Positions 22,254 to 35,192 are shown, numbered from the stretch's first letter. The stretch: 64,000 nt of DNA from Curvularia sp. ZM96 (GCA_022457065.1 JAJGBQ010000007.1:496001-560000); one strand, 5' to 3'. The notes: a model not told the origin generated them from the sequence alone. Made by a program: numbers and translations.

Positions 22254-25200
22254 ATATTGCGGTTCCCCACCACTTGTCTTACCCTCCAACACCCACAGCC
22301 CCCGGGCCTACCGATACTATGCTCCTCTCCCGTCTCACCCTCTCCTCGTGACATGACGCGTACCTGAGACCCCGTCCACCCCAGCCGTTACGATAGTTAG
22401 CATATGGCAGAAAAGCCTCTCCTGACTGGCTACACCAGGACCCCATCCTTGGGTGGGCTGCTCAGACAGAAGACGGAGGCGGCGCAGTACGTTTGGTACG
22501 CATGAAGAACAGGGGCTATTTTAGGGATGATGGGAGCCAAGCAATGGATGGTGTTTGGGGGCCGGTTATAGGGCTGGCGCCCTCGCGACCAAGTCTGAAG
22601 AAGCGCTCGGCGCGGAGCCGGTGGTCCCTGGAGTAGACTATTCTGCACCGGAGAAGAAGGAGGGGGCGCGTGACGGATCCTGTTTACCAAGGGGTTCGTA
22701 TAGATGGATTGGATGGTTCAGCCGCAAGGTCCAGGGCAAGGTCGACCAAGCCTCCACCGACGAACGAGTGGCTGAAGCCATGTCGTCGTGGCTGAGTCTT
22801 TTCTTACTGCGCCTCACCCACCAAGCCGTTCCACCCACTCTCACAGCAGAACACCCAACCACCCCGCACACTCCAGCGAGACAAAGCAAACACCGGACCA
22901 CCGAACACCCCATCACTCCACTCTACCCGTGGCGCCCAATGGAGCCCTCTTTTTCTGCCAGTACCTGAGACCGGCACAGCCCTGCTCACCTCACGCTCTC
23001 CATCTCTCGATGCCGTGTGTCGGGCATTCAAAGTTCCAGGGATCAGCTTTTGCGTGGGCGCGCCCATTGGGCAGACACTACCTGCACGTAACCACGCAAA
23101 CTAGGATTAGCGGGCATTTTAACATGCCGTGGGTTCCTGGCCTAGTTTGGGCAACACGAACACGCTGGCACTTCAACCCATCGGCACCGGACCCAGTTTT
23201 TCCCACCTGGGGAGTACACCAACAGGAAGAGAAAAAAAATATCAGGAGAATTTTACGGTAGCGATGCGCCTAATTTGGTTACCGAGAGACCAAAATTGGG
23301 TCGTGTCGAATTTCTCGATGGGAAAAATGACCGCATCTTGTGGGGTAAAGCGAAAAAAGGGTCCCTCGAAGGGTTAGGTGCGTGGTTGGGAGATCAGCGC
23401 GCAATGGGCACCGGAGGTTGGGTTCTCTCTTGTCCTTGGCGGGTACGGTAACACTTTGGGGATTCGACGATCACCACCACCACCATGACCGGCGTCCATA
23501 TGTGGACTATGTAATGGATGTGCGTAGTAAGATGGACACGTCGGCAGAACCAAGGAGTCTGAAACGAAACAAGCAAATCCAGTGTAGACAAACCAACCAC
23601 CAAGCAGAGCAGAGCGAAGGGGTCAGGGCCTGGTAAGTGCGGGGAGATACGCGATGAGTTGGCAAACCGAGCTTGCGCAATGTTCTGCTGAAACGGCAGT
23701 CCGGAGGCGCCCGACAGTCCAGTTATGAGATTCGAGACCGTCGGAGTGTTGTGGGGAGGCGGCGTGCTTTGCATGCTGATGCTCAGGTACAGTACAATCA
23801 TGATACGTACACAGCCAAAGGACTTGACCGGTGAGGCTTACTATGCAATGCACGCTGCACACTCTTGCATGGCCCCTGTGGTTTAGCCGCATTGTGGAAC
23901 CTACCGTCGTTACGATGGGCACACAATGGATCGGGGGTGGGTGAGTGGGTAAGTGGACGGTCGGTCAAACTCCACAAAAAACTGTCTCCCCATTACGCAC
24001 GACATCGCCTAGACCCAGAGCCGCCTTTTTTGTTGGGGACGCTGGGAAACACATGTGCTGGCAAGACCAGCACCACCAAACCTTCGCAAAGACCACCGAT
24101 CGAGATGAGCAGAAAGGGGGTTGGGCCACTGCATACGAAACTGGCATGATCCTCGGCTGTCAATCTGGCTGTCATTCTCTCGGCGATTTGGCACCTGGAG
24201 TATCCCAGATCGGGGCTGCAGATGGGCAAGCCGCAGATCCGAGTTGACAGCTGTCCATGCACAATTTCTATGGATACCAGTGTTCTGGATTCCGCATCTC
24301 GATATCGACAATCAGGCGAGTCGAGTCCAGATGTTGAGGATGGGGTGACTTGGGGGCACGCACCTCTCCTGCGTGTCGTCGTCGATTGCAAATGACAGAC
24401 TGCGTTCTCACACCTTTCTGTCGTCCAGTATACACACACAGTGCGGCAGCAATTACCACCTCGCCCTCTGACGTACTAGTATGTCGCCGCTCCTATAGCA
24501 GGTGTAATAATTGTCGGTCTTTTTCGCGGCGGCCGCGTAAACTCAGTGGTCGATCTCCGAAGGGACGGGGCTTACTACCATTTTGTCCCGTAACCTTTTA
24601 GAAAAGTGAGGCTTTTCGTTGCTTCTTTGGACAGAAAATAATGGAAAATAATGCCGGCCTTTGAATGCCACATGCTCTCTCTCTCTTCCTGCCGTCCGAC
24701 ATGTGCTTGACCCCGCAACACCAAACACCACGTACTGCCGTGCCATCGTCGCCCATCACCCCATCTCAGACTTGACGTAGGTAGTATTCCATTAGTCATC
24801 CAGGCACCCCCGCATTCCCACCCGCCTACCCAGTCTGCTCTGCCTTTCCCAAGCCACAGGTCTCTTGGGCCCGAGAAACCCCCAAGCTGACAGCCGTCTG
24901 GTAGCGCGAGTTGGCGGGCACGCGGGGGAAAGGGTAAACTGCCAACTTTTTTTTTTCGGTCCCAGTCTCAGCTTCAGACCCTGACGTCTGCCCTGCCTCA
25001 GCGCCCCCCTCGCGCCATCAGCAATCCTTTCCCGCGCCTTACCACTACTCTTCAACCTATCCTTGCTCTGCCCTCTCCATCTTCCGTACGACAAGGGGGC
25101 TCTTCAGCGACCAAAGACGTCATAGCGGCAGATAGAGGACCCTGACGGAAGCTGAATGGGCTGACGATGATGTCGTAGTCTGTCTTGGGGGGCAATGGTC

Positions 25201-25722
25201 GCCTATCTTGTCGCCGCGAGGCCATGACAACGACAACTGCAACCACCCCTCGGAGCCGATAAACCGTATAGGTGTGGTACTCCAGATTGTGCGCGGTAGA
25301 GGGGGTTCCCGCGTGCGCGTGCGCGCGCGCAGTAGCAAAGGAAACGCGGCTAGCTAGCGGTGCCGCACTGCGCTCGCGCTGCCTGCATGTCTTACTTTCG
25401 GGTCGACCGTCCAAAAAACAATAAATCTATCTAAAATGCGGTATCAGCGCTAGTGCGTGCGCAAAGGCAAAAAAAAAGGGACCCTTTGGTGGATGAAGAG
25501 GGTGTCGGTGGATGCGGGCAGTGGAAAAACGTCAGGGTCCTCGACCAAACCTGTTCAACACCGGCGATCAATATAATTCCTGGGCACATGATGGAATAGT
25601 AGCCTTGGGGGTGGTGCGATAAGACAAGGGGTGGGTAGCTGTGTGCCTTTTGCCTATTGGCCATGTGTGAGGTCGCGAACAAAGGATTGCCAGGCTGCCG
25701 AGAGGGAGCACCCGAGGTGTGG

Positions 25723-25758
25723 TAGCTATCACAGCTACGATAGCTATCATAGCGCACG
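25723..25758. repeat. nine-base tandem repeat around TAGCTATCA
   Basis: TAGCTATCA, CAGCTACGA, TAGCTATCA and TAGCGCACG follow one another in a strict nine-base period. The first and third units are identical. It could be a repeated regulator site; no known fungal motif matches. Confidence 0.6.
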
Positions 25759-26433
25759 AGGTCACTGCAAGGCTTTCGGGGGTGTCCAAGGGTCTCAGAA
25801 GATGGATGCTTCTTGCAGCCGCTATGTCCATGTCCATGTACGCCCTGCAATAGTACACGCATTCTGCCATCTTGGTGTGCGGGCCTGCTCCACTCTGCTA
25901 TCTGCTGAATTCGCAAGCTCACTGCTCTGTGTCTGTTATTCTTAGTAGTTCGTGGCAAAACGTCACTTCAGGTTGGCATGATGATGTTGGTGTTTTGGCA
26001 AGTGTGTTCCATTATTAGCTATCTGTCCAGATCCCCTAGTCTCTCTTCCATCGGCCAACGTCATCTAGGCGTTTCCATCGCATCATCCGGGGCCCATCAA
26101 CCCCACACCCATTACCCCATTACCCTCAACACCGAAAAGGTGGAGGCATCTTCCCTCGATGGTACCGTTCCATCCTTCCCTCCCTGTCCAACCAGCATGT
26201 ATCAGCAACGCAAAAGCAAAGGCGTGCAAAAACCATGGCAAATCTGTGTTCGGCGGGAGTGCGTAGCGACGCGGAGCTTTTGCAGCATCCGCGTGGCTTA
26301 CAGTGGTGGAAATAGAGCATTCAAGCTCGCAGCGGCGGGCGCTGGGCTCGTAGTCGGAGACGGTTGGCGTAGTAGTCGTATCAATCATAAGATCGTGTTT
26401 GGTAAAGCGCAAAGAAAATCTTCATCTCATCAT

Positions 26434-27159
26434 TCATCGGTAGTAGTCAGAGGCGATGCGGTCGCGGACATCCCGGGTCGATGGCTCGCGGACCTCGACA
26501 GCGTAGTGCTTTGCGTTGCGGCGCTGCTTGGCCAGGTCCTCTTCGTAGAGGGAGCCGCGCTTGGAGTTGGGAGTGTTGCTGATCTCGGCCAGAGGACGCT
26601 TAGCCTTGGTAGTGTGTTGGGGCCAGTCAACAATCTCGCGAGTAGACTTGGTCTTGGACTTGGGGTCTTGCTCAACCTTGACAGTGTGGCTTCGTCGGGG
26701 GGACGAAGGTGGTGAGCGGGGGGCGACGTAGTAGCTGCGGTCCATGGAGACGAATGGCTTGCGGGATCGGTGACGGAGGCTGCGCTCAATGGCCTTGAGC
26801 AGGCTGCAGACCTCGACGTAACCGGCGGGGATCTCGACGCGGACGAGCTTGTTGTTCTCCTCCATGGTGGAGTAGGTGGCTCCAGACTTTTGGTAGATGT
26901 AGCGGGCGACGTCTTGGGCGAGGGTGTGGCCGACGTCACAGAGCTGCTCGTGGTTGCGGTGGACCTCGTAGGGGTTGTGGCAGTGAGCGCACTTCCTGGC
27001 GTGCATCTCAAAGTGGTAGGCGGCCCAGCTCTCGGAGGTGTTGACAGGACGGCAGAAAGACATGACGGGATCTTCGTAGAAGCCAACCACACGATCCTTC
27101 TTGGCCACGGTGGGCTTTGCGTGGACGGCCGTAGGCATGTTTGTGCGTGCAGACGGCAT
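26434..27159 (-). CDS. conserved-looking Cys/His protein of unknown function (241 aa)
   Basis: Single exon of 241 residues from the ATG at 27159; the frame is open further upstream (to 27483), but that part is proline/serine-rich and reads like leader. The core, residues about 22-130, looks globular. It contains FYEDPVMSFCRPVN, then Cys57-x2-Cys60 with His68, His70, Cys74 and His78 (a possible zinc site), then a helical stretch AQDVARYIYQKSGATYS. The C-terminal third is basic and disordered, with SPPSSPRRSH and TPNSKRGS, which look like proline-directed phosphorylation sites, and a KAKRPL nuclear-localisation-like run. No named family recognised. The gene stands alone in about 9 kb of noncoding DNA, a setting often seen for regulatory genes (inference). 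Confidence 0.7.
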   Translation of the reverse strand: MPSARTNMPTAVHAKPTVAKKDRVVGFYEDPVMSFCRPVNTSESWAAYHFEMHARKCAHCHNPYEVHRNHEQLCDVGHTLAQDVARYIYQKSGATYSTMEENNKLVRVEIPAGYVEVCSLLKAIERSLRHRSRKPFVSMDRSYYVAPRSPPSSPRRSHTVKVEQDPKSKTKSTREIVDWPQHTTKAKRPLAEISNTPNSKRGSLYEEDLAKQRRNAKHYAVEVREPSTRDVRDRIASDYYR

Positions 27160-27842
27160 CTTGGGAGAGGAAGTTGGCGGCTTCTTCAGTATGGACCTTG
27201 GGGACGCCGTGGTGACGTTTGTGCCAAGGTAGGGTATAGTAGCGATGGGGTCACTCTCCGGGCGAGAGCAACAATGGCGTGCAAGTGGTGTGTTATTGTT
27301 GTGCGAGCGTGGTGTGTACGGGTCTGGACTCGAAGGGCGAGTGCAGCAGGTATAATGGTGGTTTGGTCTGAGGAGCCATGGTGGGTGTGGGCGGCATGGA
27401 ATATATGTTGTATCCAGACTACCAGCAGCTGCATGCCTTGGGTGTGGGTGGAAGCCTGAGCTAGCCGGGGTGCCTGCGCCCATCGGGCAGGGGCTAGATT
27501 AGCAGCAGCAGCGCCTAGGGCCCATGTCGAGCTAGCGAGGGCGGTGACTGCACCTGGCCTTGGGTGCATAGATGACGACTGTGTCCTTGGAGGTCTTGGG
27601 AACTGCACTAGAAACGTGTTTTAGCCTGACGGTTAGAGAAAGTGAATGCCCATGGCCGGCGCGCCCTCTGATTGGCACCCTAGTCGCTGTGCGTGGCTGC
27701 TGGCAGCAAAGGGGTCTGGCAGGGCATCAACAGCCGCCGCATCGACTCCTGAAACGTGTCGCAGGGGACAGCGGAAACACCTGGGAGTGACGGCACTCGA
27801 GTGCTGAGAATAGAGCGTGTAGGGGTGGGTAGACGGTTCGTC

Positions 27843-27869
27843 GTGGTGGTGGTGGTGACGGTGGTGGTG
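27843..27869. repeat. GTG trinucleotide repeat
   Basis: GTG units interrupted once by ACG. Simple microsatellite in noncoding DNA. Confidence 0.85.
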
Positions 27870-28655
27870 ACAGCTGCCTGGCGCTGCCTGTTCCTTGAGG
27901 TCAGCCACTGCTGCCAAGCCCTTAGCGCCGGGGCATAGCCACTCTCTGTGGCTGGTGCGCACATTCCATCTCTCCAGAGGTGTAATACTGTACTGCACGT
28001 GAAGCCGGAAACTCAAAGCGACGCTGTCAATACCGCTGTGGCAGCTACAGCTGCTCTGCTGCCCAGCTTGGTCATGCCACCGGCACTCGACGCTTCCTGC
28101 ACACCGGCCGGTGCTACAGCTGCTCACCCCGCTCCACCTCTACCAGCCACGACAGTGCAAACACAGCCGGAAGAAAAGGCGAAGCGGCTGGGTGCCCTTC
28201 TCTGCGCACCACCAGAGCCGCTCAAGGGCGCCCGGGTCTCGAGCCACGGCTGCGTGGCCTCGAAAGAGTCATCGGCGCACCCTGCCACTCCACAGCTGCC
28301 GGCGGGCGACAGCGACATGCATGGCGCTACCCACCCTATCGCGCCTCTGTCCTTGCTGGTCTTGTCTCACCGGATTTTGGCTGCCCCACAGCCCTCGTCA
28401 ATTGGGCCCCTCTGGTGACTGTCATCCTCCCTGGCTGCTGGCAGACCAGTTCGCCCGCCGGCCCACTCGGACGTGGCACCTCCCGACTCTGCTCGACCCT
28501 CTGCCCGTCTGGTACACGAAACAATAAAAACTCTACCGTGCATTCTCAGCCAATCAAGCCAAAATTGTTTTTGCTGTCCATTCTCGCACACACGCTCTCT
28601 GTATTCTGCCATCCGTGACTCAATGGAGCCCAAGATGGCACGTCCATGGTTCGTC

Positions 28656-28694
28656 TGGCTCTGCCCTATGGCTCTGCCCTATGACTCCGCCCTC
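28656..28694. repeat. 13-base tandem repeat, three units
   Basis: TGGCTCTGCCCTA occurs twice in a row (28656-28668 and 28669-28681), then a diverged TGACTCCGCCCTC. A partial fourth unit may follow. Confidence 0.75.
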
Positions 28695-29290
28695 TGGCTC
28701 GTCGGCTCGCCCCGTACGTAGGGCGCAGCACTCACAGACTCGGTCGCTCTGTCTCATCCCCCGGCCAATCTGTCCGGACGGCCAACCTCCATACGAGCTT
28801 CTAGCTGACTTGGGAGGCCTCCTAGCGCAGCCATCACCCACTATACCCGTTGACAGATGCAGCCCTAGCCAACTGCGGTCCATGCGAACCACTGCGCCGC
28901 CACACAATGCAGCTAACGACAACAGAAAAACCCCATCGTGACTTGCTTCTCTCCCTCCGCTAGCCCTTCCGCCCTACAGAGACCCTCTTCCAAGCCTCGC
29001 ACGCATGCCGGCTGACAGCCGTTCGCAGCCGACATGCTCCTAGCGCCACACCGTGTGGCGCCAGAAGGGCTCCTTTGCAATGACGATAGTCTAGGAAACT
29101 CAACTTCCAGATGAGTGGAATTTCGCCTAGAGACTGGGTGATGGCTGGTGACAGTAAGCGAAGCGTGCAACACTCCTCAACGGTACCTGTCTTGGATGCC
29201 TTCGGTCAGGCGTTTCCCGGCTCATCCCCCGGTGAAGCCTCTCAAAACGAATATGCGTTCTCCGATGGTTCTGGGACGCCAGGTCGTCAT

Positions 29291-29340
29291 GTGGTTGATC
29301 GTGGTTGACGTGATTGACGGCGGTTGACGGCGGTTGACTG
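29291..29340. repeat. GTTGAC array, five copies about ten bases apart
   Basis: GGTTGA or GATTGA cores begin at 29293, 29303, 29312, 29322 and 29332, so spacing is 10, 9, 10 and 10 bases. All point the same way and would face one side of the helix. It may be a cooperative protein-binding site or a simple slippage product. Confidence 0.7.
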
Positions 29341-30599
29341 GGATAGAGCGGATCTGCCGCCTTCGGAACAGCATTCCATTGCCCTATCATGGCTGTGCAA
29401 TTTCAGGCAGCAACTGCGCCTACTAGCTGGATGCGAACCATTGGAACCTCACCGGTTTCTGAGCCCTATACTGCATCTCAGTCAACCACAATCCATTGAA
29501 ACAATCAGTATGTTGAGGGACGTACCCAGTGGAATGCGTGTCGATGGTATGACATGTCCGTGTACCACGGTTGACCATGTTTCCAATTGCGAGTCACGTG
29601 ATGTTACCTGATGCTCACTCGCGACGCCTGATCTTCACAACCACAAATTCAACGGATTCGACCTTCCAACTCAGCCGCTGCGGTACCGCTCGTGCAATTG
29701 GTGCGGTTTGCAACCTGTTTGCTGATGACGTTCGCCTGCCTTTCCAGCTCTTCCTCAGCATCAGCTGTGGTGGAGTCGTTCAACCTCACCGGTTCCTTGG
29801 CCATTCATCAGCTAAGCTGCTTAGCTAACATTCGACACAAACAAGTCCTATAGTCACTTACCTCCAGTCGCAAACTGGTTCCTCCTTGACCGTCGACGGC
29901 TTCGCGGATGCGCGGCGCGTTGAGCGGTGCGGGGTTTTTAGGTTCGTTGACAGCCCAATGGCAGCTAGACACTAGACATAGCGGTGCGATAAGCTGTACC
30001 AGATCGTGTTGTTGCGAGGCGGTCATGCTAAACAGGCGGCGAACAATGGATGCACCATCAGCTGTGCTTATCCGTCCGCATCCAAATGCCACGAGGGTCG
30101 GTGAGGCGCTGACTGCTACCCCACAAACTGGCGGTCTCACCGTTTCCCTTTGCAGGTGCATCACAGCAACTGGACCCCGTATGCGATCGATGTTGCACGC
30201 ACTCGGAGATTTTGTTTTGCAGATCCCCAATGGAGCCCTCGTCGAGACGTGCAACTGGCAGTCCGGAACAACGCCTCCGCATCCCCTAGCACCTCAACAA
30301 GCACGCTTTTTTGCGACAAAAAAGCAACGGCTACACGCATTCTCCAAGTTCATACGTCCAAGTCGAATCACCCAAGGCTGATACACCTGACCGCGCGTTT
30401 CAGCGCTCGGTAAGCCTTAGCCTGTTCCTGGGCTAGTTTGCGATCTGTGCTCTCCACCTCACACCGCTTTTCACCGAAACTTTGAGCGGCGACAGATTTT
30501 GCTTGAAATACCACTACTCCCTTCTTCTCCTGAAATCCCTTTCAAACCCAACTCAGCATCTACCGGAAGAGAAGAAACGTCACGAGAAAAAGCGAGGAA

Positions 30600-31340
30600 A
30601 TGCCACCACGAAGCGTCTGTTTGAATGTGTTTACCCACAGTCTTGGCGAGAGCAATGGAGCGGTGAACACCAGAAACCCCATGTTGGAGAGAAGAGATAG
30701 CGCAATGGGTGGTATGTTTGACGACCACACGCGGTCGCATGCCGCAGCAACTCAATGACAAAGTATATTAACATCTTTGCAGACATTCCAAGAAGCACGT
30801 CCAATGGCTCTCTCACACCGCAATCTGCATCCAACTCAACTTCACCTCCTCCGGCTTTCAACCGCGATCTCTTTCGCTCGTTGCGTCCCATGGCCAGCAC
30901 CGAGAGCCTGAACGGCGCTCTGTCAAGCAAGCGTAAGTTGTTATATCTTTATTTATCTTTGATCTCCGGTTGCCATGTGGGTGAGATGCAGGAGCCCGCT
31001 TTGATTGGCTGCAATGCGTTAGCGCGCATGCGGCGATCCACTTTACCCACTCCTATGGGGGCCGCTTCTGAGGCCTAACACCACGACATGTTTATACATC
31101 GGACTGGATGATGACATACCAAAGACAATATACTAACATGCAACAGCTTGCACTACATGCTCCTGCCAGCCTGCACGACGCCGCTGCTCCCGTTGCAAGG
31201 CAGCATACTACTGCGACCGTAACTGCCAAAAGTCAGACTGGAAGACGCACCGCAACGTCTGCGAGCCCATTACCCAAACCTACTCTGCACCGGAGACACC
31301 CAACTGCTCCAACCCAGCCAGCCCGACAAACGAAGCCTGA
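30600..31340 (+). CDS. small MYND-type zinc finger protein (151 aa)
   Basis: Three exons, 30600-30711, 30783-30932 and 31147-31340, join in frame to 151 residues. Intron 1 (71 bases) has GTATGT and TTTGCAG. Intron 2 (214 bases) has GTAAGT, a perfect TACTAAC branch site and CAACAG. The last exon carries a compact MYND finger: CTTCSC...CSRC...YYCDRNCQKSDWKTHRNVC, with the CQKSDWxxH signature intact. MYND fingers bind proline-rich peptides, usually in transcriptional repressor complexes. The N-terminal 90 residues are Ser/Pro/Asn-rich and disordered. The start at 30600 is the most upstream in-frame ATG; ATGs at codons 28 and 36 (the latter giving MGDIPRS) are alternatives. The protein ends soon after the finger, so it is probably an adaptor rather than an enzyme. 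Confidence 0.78.
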
Positions 31341-34300
31341 GGAACCACTATCCCAACGCATCCTTAGGCAACGTAACCTCATGACCAACATGTCTGGCAA
31401 CTTTCAACAACGAGTCAGCATCACTACCTGATCCAACTCGTGATTAGAAGAATCACCACAACACGATACACACGTCAAGAGAAAACGGGACATGAAGACT
31501 AAAGACTACCGACGAAGACCAGCAATCATTGGATTGCTACGACACTAATGATACGAAACCAACTTGCACATATGGGGACGGGAAAAGGTGGCGTTCACGA
31601 GTATTTTTTCTTGCTTTCTTGTAAAGCCATTTACTGGGATCCTCAAAGTCTTATTCTAGAAAGAGCGACAAGCATTCAATTGCAACATGCATAGCGACGA
31701 GCGAACAGCGAAAAATATCCGAGTTTTTTTTTTTGGGAGCTTTTTTTGAACTTCATGTATAGAAAAACAAACATCTTTTTACCTTTTGCAGAACCATGTT
31801 CGCTTATGTGATGATCGATGGATACGTTTGCATGAAACAGTTTCATACTTGTCAAACAACCGCCAACTCACTGCTGACAAGTTGCGTCTACGGGAGATGT
31901 GCATACTGCTTGCACATCTCCCTACCTGTCACTTTATGCACCCCAGTGCCACTGACTCGCACACTCATGTACATCATCCCTGCTTCACCGCTTCTCCACC
32001 TCCCTCCACCACCACTATCTCGTCTGCTGAACTACTTTGGCACCGATACATCGACGTGTCCTCTAAACCTAAGCCCATACCGGAATTCTGCCCCTTCCCC
32101 ACATGCATACGCATACAAATATGTATACACAAACTCTAAAAAGTCCACCTACGTGCAGATAATCACCACTCAGCCAGCCCCCCGGCCCTCTCGGAGGTCC
32201 CCCATCCCAGGATAACTTGCAGATAGTTGGACAAAAAGGAAGTGGCAGAAAACTTAGTTACAGCAAGAAAAGTGGCAGTACCGTAGTGTCGGGAACGGAC
32301 AAATAATGCAAGACAGCGAGGGAAGCAAAGAGTCTAGAGCGCCCGCCAAAGTGGAGAATGGAATAATACGTGCATGTAGCATGATAAGTGTGCTGTTTTC
32401 ACAGACACTAGGGTTCAACATTATGCAGTGTCAGACGAGAAAAGGATAGGTAGGCGCTGTCATTCTGTGTGAAATCGGAAACTCATGTACATGTATACAT
32501 CGAATGAGATATTGATTGCGTGGCATTCGCTGACTTTTGCCTCACTTCCCCTCCTTTTTTGTTTCCCCGGGTACCTTTTCGGTACAGGTACCCACATGGA
32601 ACCTGTCGGGGATGGCGAGACACCGGCGCTATCTTTCCCTCTCTCCCGACTCGTCATGATGTCGTGCGTGGTTGCTGAAGAGGCGCCCGCCTGCTCCACA
32701 CCCCCCAAAAGTCCACTTTGTGGGGACCCTTTGTGGGACGCGGCGCCCAAATGGAGTCTCCGAAGCCCATATCGAGCGCTTGGTAGACCGGATGCCAATA
32801 CCTCGGACTTACAATACATACATACACCCCTGGGGATCGGTACGGGATCGAGACCGATGGGCTTGGTCTTGCCACGCTGTCAGCCGCCGGGGACCGGAAA
32901 TAATGATGGGCTGTTATTGTATGTACGGGGCTATAAACCATGTAACCGTTGTAATATGCGTCGAGTTTGCTTGGCGGTTTGTGACGGCGGCGGCTAGGAT
33001 GTTATGAGCTGTCTTTGTACAAGGTCTTATTGTGTTTCGGTTTCCAGTTAGTTTATGCCCGTTCAGAAAGAAGATGCAGAAGAAGGCCCGTCGTTGAAGT
33101 AAGAGGCCAAGAACGTTGCCGCTGTTCTTCTGCATAGGGTTGAGTGCAGGCTTGGTAAGGGCTGGGGGGAGATGGAAGGTGCGCGGGCTGGAACCTTGCG
33201 CACCGTTTCGAAAAAGTGGTCACGAATCCATGGCATGAGATTAGTGATGATTTCGAATGATAGCGGCTACAGTGTGGTACGAAAGTCAGCAGGTTGGCCC
33301 AGTTTTGGTCCAGTGTTGTGTTGGTCGAGGTGGTGGTGGTGTCATGTTGGCTCAGGGCAGGGATCGAAAGACAACCTTTGAGAATGGCCAGCCAATTCGA
33401 TGGATCGACTGATCAAAGTATTTGTACTTTATGGGCACAATTTTACGCCCAGAATTGTGCGCAACAGTAATGAAGTGCGCGGCCTTTGTGTTTGCCTCGG
33501 CCACATTGATTGCTTTCTGAACGATTTGAGCAACACAGAGGTGCGGGTGGCGCTGTATTGGTATTTGTTAATAAATATGAGACCCTATGGAAGAATCTCA
33601 TATCTGAGGACAACCTGATGCCATAGTTGTTGCCACTACCACCGCGTAGAGCCCAGTATAGATATGAGTGTCTCCTTTCGCCGCTTGATAACGGTGCCAC
33701 ATATAAAGACGAGCTAGAATGAAACAATGCTGTCGCACGCGAAGCCGTACTCATTCGTGTGGTGAGCGATGCCTCCACGAATCGGGAAACAACCCTATCA
33801 GACTTTCGAGGCCTGTTCAAGTTGATGACAACGTGCTCAATTGATATATTTAGAAACTTACACTTATTAACCCTCGACTGCTAACGGGCATCATGGCAAA
33901 CATGTAAGCGGTATCGAGTGAAAATCTACGTTGCCACTGTATGAACGAAGGTGCGACTTGGTTTTGCTGTGAGTTGCTATTGTGACTAGTATGTTGTTGG
34001 CGCTGCCTGTGAGACTTTTAAATTTTCAAAACTGGGAATCGAGGATTACAATTATCTTACGTTTTGGGTGATGGTCAAAGGGACAAAGGTTTTGGTCCAC
34101 GGCAACCTAATAGCTTTTCAGAGAGAATAGTGCGACCAAGTCCAATAGCTTGGGCATGCTGGACATCTTGTCGCCATTTTCGATGAACGATCTTGTGTCG
34201 CTGATATCTTCTGGAACAAAAAATCATGGCAATCATTTTTGACCGCGGTTACAGCAAAAGTGCTGGATGCAAACTGTAGAAGAGTCTCAAGACGATCGAG

Positions 34301-35192
34301 GTGCGGTGACTGAAGACTAATAGGCTCGAACGATCAAAAGAGAGAGCCACAGACTTGAGAGGTAAAACTTTTCTTGTAGACATCGAGTCATTTTTGTACG
34401 CACTGCTACGCCAGCCGGTCGTCTCGTTGTGAGTAAGGTAGAGGCGGTGGCTGGCCTAGGAACGACGCAATATATTTATGCAATTCGCTTTGAGAGCATG
34501 TTGACGTATGTGTTCGGTACTCTTGCGATGTTGATTCTGAGAATCGAAAATTTCTAGAATAGTCGCAGGGCCGGGAGCAAAAAGGGATCTATGCTAAGCA
34601 ATTTGGCTTCATGAAGTTCTTGTCACGTGGCATACTCTATTAGTAGATGATTTTAGAGTACCCTTAGAGTTTGTCACCCTGTTCAAAAGCAAGTGAGATC
34701 GTTTCATGCACTGTGCTGTTTCTCATGACCACTGTCGCTGTTGGGTATACTGGTAGTGAGTAGTCACGCCTAATAGCAAGTAGAGCGTCGCGTCCCACAC
34801 GCGAAGTCACGTCCGGCAGCGCCAAGTCAGATGTGGTAAGATTTAACTGCAACCGGCAGCGCTAGGTTGCGTCCAACAGTCGCGTCTGAAAATACGAAGC
34901 ACGGCATCTATTACCTTACTACCCTACCCTTTCATTAAATTGAGACATACGTATTCGCAATACTCAGCTGCGAAAGATAGTACAGTGTGAACAGAAAGAG
35001 CGTGGGGATTGCGGGATTCGGCTTTCGATAGTCACCGAAACCAGCCAGCTACAAGTGACAAAACTTAAGGCTTTGAAATATTTAATACTCAAGCTCGTCT
35101 ATCCAATTGACGCCGTTGTGTACTCATCACCCCAGTGATATACCCTTTTCTCAAACTACGAAGCCTAGGCGAAACGCTCATTCAATACCCAC
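31341..35192. other. 3.9 kb with no supported gene
   Basis: Short frames only. 33850-35100 is AT-rich with few long frames. A poly-T run lies near 31720. Near 34800-34860 the words CCGGCAGCGC and GCGTCC recur, weakly repetitive. No transposon proteins or terminal repeats recognised. Confidence 0.45.

Larger units (their letters stand above)
21226..26433. other. 5.2 kb long intergenic region
   Basis: No gene is supported. Frames such as 22555-22968, 23394-23801 and 25431-25958 have low-complexity or mirrored composition and no domain. The sequence contains a GCA/ACC microsatellite, runs of T near 24950, a GC alternation near 25311-25330 and short direct repeats at 25723. Long noncoding flanks on both sides of the gene at 26434-27159 suggest extended regulation or untranslated RNA. 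Confidence 0.5.
27160..30599. other. 3.4 kb upstream intergenic region
   Basis: No supported gene. It contains the probable leader of the gene ending at 26434, GTG and 13-base repeats, and a ten-base GTTGAC array. Several frames (27948-28418, 29908-30381) are open on both strands, as expected of GC-rich noncoding DNA. Confidence 0.5.

Noticed and set aside
25311..25330. alternating GC run as possible origin or Z-DNA element
   Set aside because: Too short and isolated to support any function.
26430..27092. 220-codon minus-strand Ser/Thr-rich frame
   Set aside because: Shadow of the Cys/His gene in another frame; composition is that of a GC-rich misread.
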